A stretch of DNA of 64,000 bases from Thioclava atlantica (GCF_000737065.1 NZ_AQRC01000003.1:1-64000); one strand, 5' to 3'; shown: positions 7,660 to 16,918, numbered from the stretch's first letter. Program-made: numbers and translations. The notes: generated from the letters alone by a model not told the origin.

Positions 7660-8892
7660 TCAAAGACCCGAGCCGATCTTGAGCGGTGGAAAATCCGGCG
7701 CATCGCCCGGCTCGGTTTCGGCGAACCCGCCCATCGGCATCGCGCCGAAGCCCTCGGCATCGTCCCCCATCTCCGGCAGGCCGGGAAGCGGTGGTGCCTC
7801 TCCCTCTTCGGTGCCCCCGAACGCCGCATCCCCGTCGGGTAGCCCGTAGGCCGGATTCATCGGGTCCCCGAGCCCGCCCAGAGCAGGCTCCATCGGCTCC
7901 ACCTCCGGAAAAGGCGAGGCGCCGGCCGAAAACCCGCCGCCACCGAAGCGGTCGTCGGACGCATCGAGATCCGGTGCCTCCTCCTCCCCGGTCAGGCGCA
8001 AGGCCCGCATGCCGCGCCTCTGGCCGAGCCGCGCCCCCGAAAGCCGGCGCCGTCCCTGCGCCTCGAGCGTGAGCCGGTCGAGTGCGTCGGCGGGCAGCGG
8101 CAGATCGAGACCCGGGTAAAATTCCATCACCGCCGAGAGCGGCAAGGTCACCCGGTGAAGCACCGCCTCGAGTTGCGCGGGAGCACCCATCACCGCGCGT
8201 TCGAGCGAGGCCTGCCAGCCCGGCGCATCGGCGTCCGACCCCGCGCCCCCGACCGCTTGCGCCGAGGCCCCGTCTGGCATGCGCCGGAGCCCGGCCCCGC
8301 GACCGGTCTGCGGGACGGCCCAGAAAAACGTGCCCTCCCGCTCGCCCGCGCCGAAGCTGAGCGTGGCCTGCCAGACGCGATAGGTGACATCCTCGAGCAG
8401 GAGCCCGAGGGGACGCGGATCGTCGAGATGCGAGGCGAAACGGAAGCCTCCGGCCCAGGCGATCGCCTCTTGTTCGATCAGCGCCTCCTCCACCGCTTCG
8501 AGCAGCCCGTCGACAAACTCCACCGCCATGGCGGCGTCGATACGGGTCGGCTTGCGCGGTGCGGGCGGCGCGCGCCCGAGGCGGCCAGTCGTCTGCATCT
8601 CGATCAGGACGGAAAGAACCTCGGGGGAGAGCGCGACGAGACCGAGCGCCTCCTGCGGCCCCTCGATCACGGCAAGAAGCGACAGATCGGGAAGCATCTC
8701 GGGGAGTTCCGCGAGGGAGCGACGCAGGTCGGAGAGCTCGGCCACCCTGAGATCGAGATCCAATTGCTCTTGCGCCACGCGCGCGAGCGCCTGCCCGATC
8801 GCGCGTTCAGGCGTCATGGCACGCGTCTCCGGGACGGCCCTGCCCGCCTCGGCCTTCCGGCGCAGCACCGAATTCTCGCGCTCCTGAGTCAT
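7660..8892 (-). CDS. FliM/FliN family (SpoA domain) protein, isolated
   Basis: About 410 residues. The N-terminal two thirds resemble the middle domain of FliM. The SpoA-like beta domain lies around residues 270-330 (HRVTLPLSAVMEFYPG, then LPLPADALDRLTLEAQGRR). An acidic, glycine- and proline-rich tail of about 90 residues ends DFPPLKIGSGL. FliM/FliN proteins build the flagellar C-ring. No other flagellar gene is nearby, and the long acidic tail is unusual for FliM. Starts at 8892 or 8901 are equally plausible; longer frames would overlap the kinase gene. Downstream of the kinase gene on the same strand. Confidence 0.7.
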   Translation of the reverse strand: MTQERENSVLRRKAEAGRAVPETRAMTPERAIGQALARVAQEQLDLDLRVAELSDLRRSLAELPEMLPDLSLLAVIEGPQEALGLVALSPEVLSVLIEMQTTGRLGRAPPAPRKPTRIDAAMAVEFVDGLLEAVEEALIEQEAIAWAGGFRFASHLDDPRPLGLLLEDVTYRVWQATLSFGAGEREGTFFWAVPQTGRGAGLRRMPDGASAQAVGGAGSDADAPGWQASLERAVMGAPAQLEAVLHRVTLPLSAVMEFYPGLDLPLPADALDRLTLEAQGRRRLSGARLGQRRGMRALRLTGEEEAPDLDASDDRFGGGGFSAGASPFPEVEPMEPALGGLGDPMNPAYGLPDGDAAFGGTEEGEAPPLPGLPEMGDDAEGFGAMPMGGFAETEPGDAPDFPPLKIGSGL

Positions 8893-8980
8893 TGCCTCCA
8901 TCCGCCCCGGATCGGGACCTTGCTGGCCCAGACTTGGCAGATCGGGGTTTACAAATGATTGAAAAGGCTTGCCCGGCCGC

Positions 8981-11692
8981 TCAGGCCCGCGCCTCTTCGA
9001 GCGGGGGTGCGGCCGGGTCCTTGCGCCGCAGCGGCAGGCTGACGCGGAAGGCGGCGCCCCCCTGGCCCGGCAGGTAATCGATCGTGCCGCCGAGATTGGC
9101 CATGATCTCGCGGCAGATCGCGAGACCAAGCCCCGCGCTGCCCGCGCGGCTCTCATCGGTGAGGCGGGCGAATTTCTCGAAGATCAGCTTCTGCGACTGT
9201 TTCGGGATGCCCGATCCGTTGTCGATGAAATCGACCTGAACGCGCTTGCCGCGCTTCTTCACCTCGATCCGCAGCACGGGTTTCTCGGCATCGCAATATT
9301 TGCGCGCATTCGAGACGAGGTTGATGAAGACCTGCACAAGCCGGTCGGTATCGGTGAAGATCGGCATGTGCTCGGTCGGGAAATCGCGCTCGATGCGGAA
9401 CTTGCGCTCGGGCCGCGTCGAGGAGGCGGCCTGCACAGCCCGGCCGATCAGGTCATGCAGGTTCGCGACCGAGATATTGAGTTGCGCCTGTCGGTTCTCG
9501 AGCACCGAGAGATCCAGCAAATCGTCCAGCAGGCGGGTGAGGCGGCGCGCCTCCTCATGGATGATCTCGGCATATTGCGCGCGCATGGCGTCGGGCAGGT
9601 CCGGCTCCATCAGGATCTCGGAAAAGGCGCGGATCGAGGTCATCGGCGTGCGCAGTTCGTGACTGATCTGGCTGAGGAAGGCATCCTTCTGGACCGAGAG
9701 CTCGCGCAGCTTGTCATTGGCCTCGCGCAAGGCGCGGGCGGTCCGGGCGAGCTCCTCGGATTTCGCCTCGAGCCGGGCCGAATATTCCTTCGCCTCCGCG
9801 GTTTCCCCCGCCACGGCGATCAGGTCCTGCATCGAGACCGAGCTGCCGCCGGTGAGCTGCGAGATCATCGCATGCGCCGTCGCCGCCCCGACCGATCCCG
9901 CCAGCTTGCGCTCGAGCCGGGCGAGGAAATCGGGCGTGGTGTCGGGCAGGAACCCCGCCTTGCCCTGCGCCGCCGCCTGCGCCTGGAAGAAATGCTGGGC
10001 CGGTTCGGCACCGAGGATGCGCTGCGCCATCGAGAGCAGATCCTCGGCCTCGGCGCCCCCGCGCACCCAGGAGCGCGCCGCCGGGCTCTGGTCATAGACA
10101 TTGACGAAGGCGACCCCCTGAAGCCGTTCCATCGGGCCGGGGAAGGACAGCATCGAGAAGACGAGGAAGCCCAGCGTATTGAACAGCAGCGACCAGAACA
10201 GCGCATGCAGCAGCGGGTCGATCCCCTCGATCCCGAACAGCGCGTTCGGCCGCAGCCAGGACAGGCCGAGCGGGCCGAAATCGAGCACCGATTGCGGCAG
10301 CACCCCGACCTCGCCCACCGAGGGCAGGAAAAGCGTGTAGGCCCAGAGCGCGAAGCCCGTCACCAGCCCGACCGTCGCCCCGACATGGGTCGCCCCGCGC
10401 CAGTAGATCCCGCCAAGCAGCGCCGGCAGGACCTGGGCCGCGCCGACAAAGGCGATCAGGCCGATCGCGGCGAGCGCCTCCGACCCGCCCGAGAGCCGGT
10501 AATAGAGATAGCCCATCGCGAGGACCGCGATGATCGACACCCGCCGCGAGGCGAGCACCAGCCCGCGCACATCCCCCGAGCCGCGCGCATCCGACCGGCG
10601 CAGCGCGAGCCAGAGCGGGGTGACGATATGGTTCGACACCATCGTGGCCAGCGCGATCGCCGCCACGATCACCATCGAGGTGGCCGAGGAGAACCCGCCC
10701 AGAAACGCCAGCAGCGCAAGGTTCCCCTGACCCGCCTGAAGCGGCAGGGTGAGGACGAAGAGATCGGGATTGGAGCCCGCGGGCAGCTGTTCGAGCCCCA
10801 TCACCGCGATCGGCACCACGAAGAGGCTCATCAGCATCAGATAGGCCGGGAAGGCCCAGCTTGCCGTCGCAAGGTGACGTTCCTCGACATTCTCCACGAC
10901 GAGCACCTGGAACATTCGCGGCAAGGTCAGGATCGCGGCGGCGGAGACGAAGGTGAGCCCGGCGAAACGGCCCGGTACGAGATGCCATTCCGCGATCTTC
11001 GAGGCGTCGATCCGGGCGAGCATGTCGATCGGCCCGCCTCCCAGCCCCCAGACCACGAAGATGCCCACCGCGACGAGGGCCACGAGCTTGACCACCGCCT
11101 CGAGCGCGATCGCGGTGACGACGCCGTGGTGGCGCTCGTTCGCATCGAGATTGCGGGTGCCGAAGAGGATCGTGAAGATCGCGAGCCCGCCCGCGATCCA
11201 CAGCGCGGTCGCCCCCTGATCGGGGAGCGCCCAGCCCTCGGGCGTGCCGGCGGCGAAGACCCCGAAGGAGAGCGTCACCGATTGCAGTTGCAGCGCGATA
11301 TAGGGGGTCGCGGCGGCCACCGACATCAGCGTCACGATCACGCCCAGCGTGTTCGACTTGCCGAAGCGGCTCGAGATCAGGTCGGCGATCGAGGTCACCC
11401 GATGGGTCCGGCCGATCCGCACCAGCTTGCGCAGGATCCACCACCAGCCCACGAAGACGAGGGTGGGCCCGAGATAGATCGTCAGGAATTCGAGCCCCGA
11501 ACGCGCCGCATATCCAACCGCGCCGTAGAAGGTCCAGGCGGTGCAATAGATCGAGAGCGACAGGGTGTAGACCACGGGCGAGCGCAGGAAATGCATCCGT
11601 CGGCGCTCGGCGCGGCGTTCGGCCAGGAAAGCGACGGTGAAGAGGATGATGACGTAGCCGAGGCAAACCGCGACGAGAATGTCGAAGGGCAT
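8981..11692 (-). CDS. Hybrid sodium/solute-symporter-type sensor histidine kinase (CbrA-like)
   Basis: 903 residues. Residues 1 to about 560 are a multi-helix SSS/PutP-type transporter domain (starting MPFDILVAVCLGYVIILFTV). A coiled linker leads to a HisKA dimerisation box SHELRTPMTSIRAF (about 680), followed by a HATPase domain with INLVSNARKY, DNGSGIP and GSAGLGLAICR. This layout matches CbrA and related kinases that couple nutrient transport to signalling. The frame is open upstream to 11776, but 11692 is preferred because it sits one base after the preceding gene's stop. It probably forms an operon with the receiver and small membrane protein genes at 12397-11694. Confidence 0.92.
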   Translation of the reverse strand: MPFDILVAVCLGYVIILFTVAFLAERRAERRRMHFLRSPVVYTLSLSIYCTAWTFYGAVGYAARSGLEFLTIYLGPTLVFVGWWWILRKLVRIGRTHRVTSIADLISSRFGKSNTLGVIVTLMSVAAATPYIALQLQSVTLSFGVFAAGTPEGWALPDQGATALWIAGGLAIFTILFGTRNLDANERHHGVVTAIALEAVVKLVALVAVGIFVVWGLGGGPIDMLARIDASKIAEWHLVPGRFAGLTFVSAAAILTLPRMFQVLVVENVEERHLATASWAFPAYLMLMSLFVVPIAVMGLEQLPAGSNPDLFVLTLPLQAGQGNLALLAFLGGFSSATSMVIVAAIALATMVSNHIVTPLWLALRRSDARGSGDVRGLVLASRRVSIIAVLAMGYLYYRLSGGSEALAAIGLIAFVGAAQVLPALLGGIYWRGATHVGATVGLVTGFALWAYTLFLPSVGEVGVLPQSVLDFGPLGLSWLRPNALFGIEGIDPLLHALFWSLLFNTLGFLVFSMLSFPGPMERLQGVAFVNVYDQSPAARSWVRGGAEAEDLLSMAQRILGAEPAQHFFQAQAAAQGKAGFLPDTTPDFLARLERKLAGSVGAATAHAMISQLTGGSSVSMQDLIAVAGETAEAKEYSARLEAKSEELARTARALREANDKLRELSVQKDAFLSQISHELRTPMTSIRAFSEILMEPDLPDAMRAQYAEIIHEEARRLTRLLDDLLDLSVLENRQAQLNISVANLHDLIGRAVQAASSTRPERKFRIERDFPTEHMPIFTDTDRLVQVFINLVSNARKYCDAEKPVLRIEVKKRGKRVQVDFIDNGSGIPKQSQKLIFEKFARLTDESRAGSAGLGLAICREIMANLGGTIDYLPGQGGAAFRVSLPLRRKDPAAPPLEEARA

Positions 11693-11693
11693 C

Positions 11694-12002
11694 TCAGCCC
11701 TCCACGTCGGGCGCGTGCGATGCGTCCGCCGGGTGGCCGCCCTCGGGCATCTCCTCGGCGTCGAGCACCGGGGCAAGGCCGCGCGAGATCAGGAACGCCG
11801 CACCGATCAGCGCGATCCAGACGGCAAAGAGATAAAGCCCGCCGCGCCCGGTATCCGGCGCGGGCGTATCGGCCGGGTGCCAGAGTCCCGGCAACAGGAT
11901 CAGGATCAGGCCCAGCACCGGCAGCAGCCGCGCCGCGTCCATCAGGCGGCGACGGCGATAGGATCTGCGGGCGAGAAAGAGCGGCTGGCCCGTTTGCGGC
12001 AT
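11694..12002 (-). CDS. Small membrane protein coupled to the sensor kinase
   Basis: 102 residues: a basic N-terminus (LARRSYRRRR), two hydrophobic helices (about 22-40 and 56-73) and an acidic histidine-containing C-terminus. Its ATG shares one base with the stop of the response regulator (TGATG), and its stop lies one base before the kinase start, so it is the middle gene of a coupled three-gene unit. The family is not one I can name. The position suggests an accessory subunit of the transporter-type kinase, analogous to small subunits of sodium symporters. That is inference. Confidence 0.75.
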   Translation of the reverse strand: MPQTGQPLFLARRSYRRRRLMDAARLLPVLGLILILLPGLWHPADTPAPDTGRGGLYLFAVWIALIGAAFLISRGLAPVLDAEEMPEGGHPADASHAPDVEG

Positions 12003-12397
12003 CAGGCGGTCTCCGTATAGGCGGCCCCGCCGCCCGTGATCGCCTCGAGCCGCGCCAGCACATCGGCATTGGCGAAAGGTTTGGCGAGGAAGTCCGTCGC
12101 GCCCGCCCGTGCCGCGGCCTCGCGGTCGCGCCCCTGCCCGCGCGCGCTGAGCATCAGAACCGGCAATTCCGACAGAGCGGCATCGGCGCGCAGATCGGCG
12201 AGGATCTCGAGGCCCGAGCGTCCCGGCAGCATCAGATCGAGGATCACGGCATCGGGCCCTTCCTCGGCGATCCGCTGCAAGGCCTGCGCGCCATCGCCGA
12301 GCACCGAGACGCCCCAGCCCGCGCGCGAGAGGATGAACCGGATCGCCTCGGCGATATGCGGCTCGTCCTCGATCAGCAAAACCTGTTTGTTTGCCAT
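12002..12397 (-). CDS. Single-domain response regulator (receiver only)
   Basis: 131 residues covering one CheY-like receiver: acidic pocket LLIEDEPH (residues 7-14), phosphoacceptor aspartate in AVILDLMLPG, conserved Thr/Ser in VLMLSARG and lysine in FLAKPF. No output domain follows. It is the first gene of the operon with the small membrane protein and SSS kinase, so it is the likely phosphotransfer partner. It would have to act through another protein. AT-rich sequence at 12398-12475 separates it from the upstream scfR gene. Confidence 0.92.
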   Translation of the reverse strand: MANKQVLLIEDEPHIAEAIRFILSRAGWGVSVLGDGAQALQRIAEEGPDAVILDLMLPGRSGLEILADLRADAALSELPVLMLSARGQGRDREAAARAGATDFLAKPFANADVLARLEAITGGGAAYTETA

Positions 12398-12475
12398 CGC
12401 CTCTCTCCCCCTCGCTCAACTATTGCGGGCAGGCCGCGCGCTGTCAAATGCTAGCCGCCGCGAGACCGCCCCGCC

Positions 12476-13795
12476 TCAGGCCACGCTCACGATCGCGGGT
12501 TCGCGTCTGCCCGGGCATTCGGCGCGCGGACAGATCCGGCACGAGGCACCGACCGCCCGGGCCGGCGCCGCCGATGTGCCCCCCGGCGCGGGCAGGATCA
12601 GCATCGTCGAGCGCATCAGGACGGGCCCGTCAAAGCCGGTCGGGCGGGGTTCGCAGATCGCGTAGGTCAGGAAGCGCTGCGGCAGGCGGCCCGCCATGTC
12701 GACCAGCGCCCGGATCGGCTGCATCGGCCGCGCAAGCGCCTCGTAGAGCGGCCAGAGCGGACAGGCCGCCGCAAAACGCGGCAAGGCGAATCCGGGCGCG
12801 GCGCGGCGAAAGGTGAGCGTGCCCGAACCGTCGCAGATCACCAGCCCCGGCTGTCCGAGCCCCGCCGTTCCGGGCGGCAGCGCCGCGAGCCGCCGCATCA
12901 CCGTCCCGAGCCCGACTCCGAAGCGCGCGGCAAGGGCACCGGGCTCCGGCCCGAGCTCCGCAAGCGCCGCAGAAAAGGGCTCGAGCGGGAGCAGCTGCGC
13001 CTCCTCGGCAAGCTCGATCAGGTGCTGCCGGGCCAGCTCGCGCGCGGCGGAAGAGGCAAGTTCGGGCGCCGCCGCGATCAGCGCCGCGGGATCGGCGCCC
13101 TCCTCCTCGATTTCGGGAATATGCCAGGCCCGCGCCTCGAGCCAGCTCTCGAGCTGCTCTTGCGGCGAGGAGAGGCCCGTTTCCGCGGTCTCCATCTCAT
13201 CGAGATAGCCGACCAAGGCCTCGGCGGTGGAGGACAGGCGCAGGCTCTCCTCCTGGATCGTGTTGAGGAAGCGGGTGCGCCATTCCGGCTCGATATCCTC
13301 GGTCTCGACGAGGATCGCAGCGGTCGAGCGCAGGCTCGTCACCGCCGAGAGCACTTCATGCAGCGAGGTCAGCAGAAACGGGTCCTGCGCCATCCGCTCG
13401 GCATAGGTCTCGACCACGCGTTCAAGCGCCGCGAGCCGGGCCTGCCTACTCGCGAGAAGCGCGGCCCAGGCCGGGAAGCGTCCGACGAATTCCTCGATCC
13501 GGTCGAGATCGGGCGCCTGGAACTGTGCGGCGCCTTCGACCTCCGCCGCGGCGGCCGCCTCGCGCAGCCCGTCGAACAGCGCCCCTTCCGCCCCCTCGGA
13601 CAGCGCGACTGGGTCGACCCCCATGGCCTGCGCGATCCGTTCGATCAGCGCATCGCTCACCCGGCGCCGGTTATGTTCGATGAGATTGAGATAGGCGGCG
13701 GAAATCCCCGCCGCCCGGGCCAGATCGGCCTGCTTGACGCCTAGCGCAGTGCGCCGTTCGCGAATGCGGGTGCCGGTAAGCGCGGGACGGGCCAT
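12476..13795 (-). CDS. XRE-family regulator of short-chain fatty acid metabolism (ScfR/RamB type)
   Basis: 439 residues. An N-terminal XRE helix-turn-helix (residues 7-60, KQADLARAAGISAAYLNLIEHNRR) is followed by a long helical middle and a C-terminal DUF2083-like region ending in a cysteine cluster CRICPRAECPGRREP that probably binds metal. RamB/ScfR proteins control propionate, acetate and glyoxylate metabolism genes. Length and domain order are normal. None of the usual target genes lies beside it. The start has a GGAGGAA ribosome binding site. The upstream 60 bases contain short repeated TTTACA-like motifs that could be its operator. Confidence 0.85.
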   Translation of the reverse strand: MARPALTGTRIRERRTALGVKQADLARAAGISAAYLNLIEHNRRRVSDALIERIAQAMGVDPVALSEGAEGALFDGLREAAAAAEVEGAAQFQAPDLDRIEEFVGRFPAWAALLASRQARLAALERVVETYAERMAQDPFLLTSLHEVLSAVTSLRSTAAILVETEDIEPEWRTRFLNTIQEESLRLSSTAEALVGYLDEMETAETGLSSPQEQLESWLEARAWHIPEIEEEGADPAALIAAAPELASSAARELARQHLIELAEEAQLLPLEPFSAALAELGPEPGALAARFGVGLGTVMRRLAALPPGTAGLGQPGLVICDGSGTLTFRRAAPGFALPRFAAACPLWPLYEALARPMQPIRALVDMAGRLPQRFLTYAICEPRPTGFDGPVLMRSTMLILPAPGGTSAAPARAVGASCRICPRAECPGRREPAIVSVA

Positions 13796-13870
13796 CGAGT
13801 TCCTCCTGCGCGGAGTTTACCGCCAAGTACAGGAGGACAAAAGCCTTTTACAGCGCTTTACAAGGCAGCC

Positions 13871-14038
13871 TCAGCAGGTCCCGGTGCCATGCGGCGCAAC
13901 GGTCGCCATTCCCGAGATACCTTCGACGCCCGGCTCGCATTCGCCCACATCCTGTTCGAGCTGGGTGCAGGCCGAAAGCCCGAGCAGCGCGAGCGCCGCA
14001 ATCAACTTGAGCACGCGCGATCCCTGATGGTGTTTCAT
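13871..14038 (-). CDS. Small lipoprotein
   Basis: A 55-residue protein: basic N-terminus MKHHQGSRVLK, hydrophobic core, and lipobox LSAC at residues 21-24, so cysteine 24 should be lipidated. The mature part is about 30 residues, with two more cysteines at positions 33 and 55. GGAGGG lies a few bases before the ATG. Composition matches the chromosome. Small lipoproteins of this kind are often stress-related or entericidin-like; I would not assign a function. It lies between two gene blocks and is transcribed alone. Confidence 0.75.
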   Translation of the reverse strand: MKHHQGSRVLKLIAALALLGLSACTQLEQDVGECEPGVEGISGMATVAPHGTGTC

Positions 14039-14203
14039 GATGTTCCCTCCATTCCATCAATGCGGGAGTGATTTCCCTGTAGGGTGACTTTAGGGCAGGC
14101 TTCGGCCCGGTTCCGTGATTTCGATCAATGCCCCCCGTGATTTGACAGAGGCGCCGCCCGTGCCATCATCCTTTGCGGCACCGCGGCGAAACCGGGAGGC
14201 GGA

Positions 14204-15355
14204 ATGGATCCCAGCCAGATCGAAAGCGATCTCGAGGGCGCGATCGGCGCAGCGACACAGGTCCTGCCCGCCTGGGCAGTGGCGCTCGGCGCTTATCTGA
14301 CCGCCGCGCTCATGGCGCTCGTCCTCTTCAGGCTCGTATTCACCGCCCTGACCCGGGCGGTGGCCGAGCGTGATCTGTTCTGGCGCTCGCTCGTGGGGCG
14401 GGGGGCGCGGCCTGCCCGGCTCATCCTCCTGATCGCCGCTATCGCCTTCGCGAACGGGCTCGCGCCGACAAGCGCGCAGACCGCCGAGACAATCGGGCAT
14501 ATGCTGCTCGTCGCGCTCATCCTCTGCCTCGCCTGGATCGCCTATACCGCGCTTTACATCTGGACGACGATCCACCTGCGCCGCTTCAAGCTCGATGCCG
14601 AGGACAATCTGCTTGCGCGCAAACATGTGACGCAGGCGCGGATCCTGATGCGGGTGGCGAAGGTGCTGATCGTCATCCTCGCCGTGGCGACGGCGCTGAT
14701 GACCTTTCCTCAGGTCCGGCAATACGGGCTATCGCTTCTGGCCGCGGGCGGGGCGGCCGGGATCGTGGTGGGTCTCGCATTCCAGCCGGTTCTCAAGAAC
14801 CTCATCGCGGGGATCCAGCTCGCGATCACCCAGCCGATCCGGATCGATGACGCGCTGATCGTCGAGGGGGAATGGGGCAATGTCGAGGAGATCACCTCGA
14901 CCTATGTGGTGATCCGGATCTGGGACTGGCGGCGTCTTGTCGTGCCGCTCTCCTATTTCATCGAGCGCCCGTTCCAGAACTGGACCCGTGAGAGCGCAGA
15001 CCTGATCGGCACAGTCATGCTCTATCTCGACCATTCCGCCGATATCGAGGCGATCCGCGCCAGGGCCCGCGAGATTGCCGAGGCCTCGAGCCTGTGGGAT
15101 GGCAAGGTCTTCGCCGTCCAGGTGACCGATTTCCGCGAGCGGGTGATGGAGGTGCGGGTGCTCGTCTCCGCCCGCAATGGCGGGCGCACCTTCGATCTGC
15201 GTTGCGAGATGCGCGAAAAGCTGATCGCCTGGATTCAGGCAGAGATGCCCCACGCCCTGCCGCGCACCCGCGCCGAGATCAGCCCCGACGAAGCTGCGCT
15301 GCTCGCCGCGCCCGATCCGTCCGGCCCGACAGCGCCGCCCCCACGCGACGGCTAG
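14204..15355 (+). CDS. Mechanosensitive ion channel (MscS family)
   Basis: 383 residues. Four or five transmembrane helices run over residues 15 to about 200; the pore-lining helix is the glycine/alanine-rich LLAAGGAAGIVVGLAFQPVLKNLIAG. It is followed by the beta domain with IRIDDALIVEGEWGNVEEI and RLVVPLSYF, and a C-terminal alpha-beta cage. These channels release osmolytes on hypo-osmotic shock at the inner membrane. The N-terminus has an extra helix pair relative to minimal MscS. The end overlaps the convergent neighbouring gene by four bases. Confidence 0.93.
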   Translation: MDPSQIESDLEGAIGAATQVLPAWAVALGAYLTAALMALVLFRLVFTALTRAVAERDLFWRSLVGRGARPARLILLIAAIAFANGLAPTSAQTAETIGHMLLVALILCLAWIAYTALYIWTTIHLRRFKLDAEDNLLARKHVTQARILMRVAKVLIVILAVATALMTFPQVRQYGLSLLAAGGAAGIVVGLAFQPVLKNLIAGIQLAITQPIRIDDALIVEGEWGNVEEITSTYVVIRIWDWRRLVVPLSYFIERPFQNWTRESADLIGTVMLYLDHSADIEAIRARAREIAEASSLWDGKVFAVQVTDFRERVMEVRVLVSARNGGRTFDLRCEMREKLIAWIQAEMPHALPRTRAEISPDEAALLAAPDPSGPTAPPPRDG

Positions 15356-15816
15356 TCGAATGCCGCGAAATGCGCGCCGTAATTGAGCGCCCGATTCGAG
15401 CAGGCATCCATCGCCTCGATCAGCCAAAGCCGCACCGCGCCGCGTTGCGTGCCCAGATGATCGCCCAGAAGCTTCTCTCCGAGCGTCAACGTACCCGCGA
15501 GGTCGCCGCCGAAATCGCGCACGCGCTGGAGCCAGAAATCATGCGCCTCGCCCAGATAGCCGCCTCCCGTCGCGCCCGGCGCGACACCGCGCGCCACCGC
15601 GAGGCAATAGGCCGCTTCGACCGGCTGACTGGGCGTATCGAAGAGATAGCCGGGCGGAGCCGCGAACTGGCTGCGCCAGGTGAGCCAGAACAGTCCGACG
15701 AGCATCACGGCGCCGACCGCAAACGCGAGATAGGCCCGCATCGGCAAGGATGGATCCTCCCCCGCGCCGCCCCCGGGTCGCGCAGCCTTGTTCGGATGAT
15801 GCCGGACATCGACCAT
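15352..15816 (-). CDS. Single-pass membrane protein, uncharacterised
   Basis: 154 residues: a short basic N-terminus, one transmembrane helix (MRAYLAFAVGAVMLVGLFWLTW, about 26-47), then a soluble domain with two cysteines. AGGAG six bases before the ATG at 15816 supports that start; an internal ATG at 15741 would begin directly at the helix. I do not recognise the family. Convergent with the mscS gene, with which its stop overlaps. Confidence 0.65.
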   Translation of the reverse strand: MVDVRHHPNKAARPGGGAGEDPSLPMRAYLAFAVGAVMLVGLFWLTWRSQFAAPPGYLFDTPSQPVEAAYCLAVARGVAPGATGGGYLGEAHDFWLQRVRDFGGDLAGTLTLGEKLLGDHLGTQRGAVRLWLIEAMDACSNRALNYGAHFAAFD

Positions 15817-15875
15817 CGCATTCTCCTTTGCCGATCCGCTCAGAGAACCCGATTCCGGTTAACAAACCCTTCAGG

Positions 15876-15908
15876 AAAAACGCCCCCCGATCCAGGGACC
15901 GGGGGGCG
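15876..15908 (-). terminator. Intrinsic terminator of the pyrimidine ABC/hyd operon
   Basis: A nine-base GC-only stem (cgccccccg paired with cggggggcg, loop about ten bases) is followed on the minus strand by five T residues. It sits 24 bases past the stop of the ABC binding-protein gene, the last gene of the operon. Confidence 0.85.
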
Positions 15909-15931
15909 CAGACTCTGAATTCGGCAAAGGT

Positions 15932-16918
15932 TTACTTCAGGCCGGCCTTGTCGGTGACCGCATGGGTCCAGGCGCCTTCGGGTTTCTTGGTGATGACCGG
16001 ATCCGAGCCGCCCGACATCAGAACGTCGACGGTGCGCTCGTAATCGGCCGGATCGAGCGCGCCATCCGAGCCCGCGGTCAGCTTCGCGACCTCTTCCATC
16101 ATGCGCTGCTGATGCTCGAGCGTCTGCGCGCCGGTCTCATCATAGTCGAGCACGATCTGCGCGGCCTCGTCGGGATGTTCCTCGGCGTATTTCCACCCTT
16201 CCATCGAGGCTTTCACGAATTTCGCCATCTTGTCGACGAAGGCCGGATCCTTGAGCTTGTCCTCCATCGCATAGAGGCCGTCCTCCAGCGTCGCCACGCC
16301 CTCGTCCTCGTATTTGAAGGTGACGAGCTGGTCGGGTTTGATGCCCGCCTCGATGACCTGCCAGTATTCGTTATAGGTCATGGTCGAGATACAGGCCGCC
16401 TGCTTTTGCAGCAGCGGATCGACGTTGAAGCCCTGCTTGAGGACCGTGACGCCATCGTCGCCCCCCTCGGTCGAGATCCCGAGATGGTTCATCCAGCTCA
16501 GGAACGGGTATTCATTGCCGAAGAACCACACGCCCAGCGTATGGCCGGGGAAATCCTTCGGGCTGGTGATGCCGCTTTCCTTGAGACAGGTCAGCATCAT
16601 GCCCGACTTCTTGAAGGGCTGGGCGATGTTGACCAGCTGCAGGCCCTTTTCGCGCGCAGCCAGAGCGGCCGGCATCCAGTCGACGATCACATCCGCGCCG
16701 CCACCCGCGATCACCTGCTCGGGGGCGATATCGGGGCCGCCCGGCTTGATCGTGACATCGAGCCCGGCATCCGAGTAATAGCCCTTGTCGAGCGCCACGT
16801 AATAGCCCGCGAACTGGGCCTGCGTGACCCATTTGAGCTGCAGCGTGACATCCTCGTTGGCCCAGGCGGCGCCCGCCATGGTGAGGCTGGCCACCACCCC
16901 CGCGATCAGTTTCTTCAT
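15932..16918 (-). CDS. ABC transporter substrate-binding protein, NMT1/ThiY-like (probable pyrimidine uptake)
   Basis: 328 residues with a Sec signal peptide (MKKLIAGVVASLTMAGAAWA, cleavage after WA) and the NMT1/SsuA-like fold: LQLKWVTQAQFAGYYVALDKGYY and a GGGADVIVDWMP ligand loop. Members bind pyrimidine precursors of thiamine, riboflavin or nucleobases. It is the last gene of an operon with dihydropyrimidinase and beta-ureidopropionase, so uracil, thymine or their reduced or opened products are the likely ligands. That substrate is inferred from context. The protein is periplasmic. Confidence 0.88.
   Translation of the reverse strand: MKKLIAGVVASLTMAGAAWANEDVTLQLKWVTQAQFAGYYVALDKGYYSDAGLDVTIKPGGPDIAPEQVIAGGGADVIVDWMPAALAAREKGLQLVNIAQPFKKSGMMLTCLKESGITSPKDFPGHTLGVWFFGNEYPFLSWMNHLGISTEGGDDGVTVLKQGFNVDPLLQKQAACISTMTYNEYWQVIEAGIKPDQLVTFKYEDEGVATLEDGLYAMEDKLKDPAFVDKMAKFVKASMEGWKYAEEHPDEAAQIVLDYDETGAQTLEHQQRMMEEVAKLTAGSDGALDPADYERTVDVLMSGGSDPVITKKPEGAWTHAVTDKAGLK

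Noticed and set aside
8969-12454. Open plus-strand frame of 1161 codons antisense to the sensor kinase, small membrane protein and receiver genes
   Set aside because: Composition is Arg/Gly/His-rich with no domains, and it mirrors clearly identified genes on the other strand; it is a high-GC antisense shadow.
13803-13820. 18-base identity (tcctcctgcgcggagttt) between the scfR leader and the terminator arm at 58183-58200
   Set aside because: Probably chance between GC-rich purine/pyrimidine runs; surrounding sequence is unrelated.
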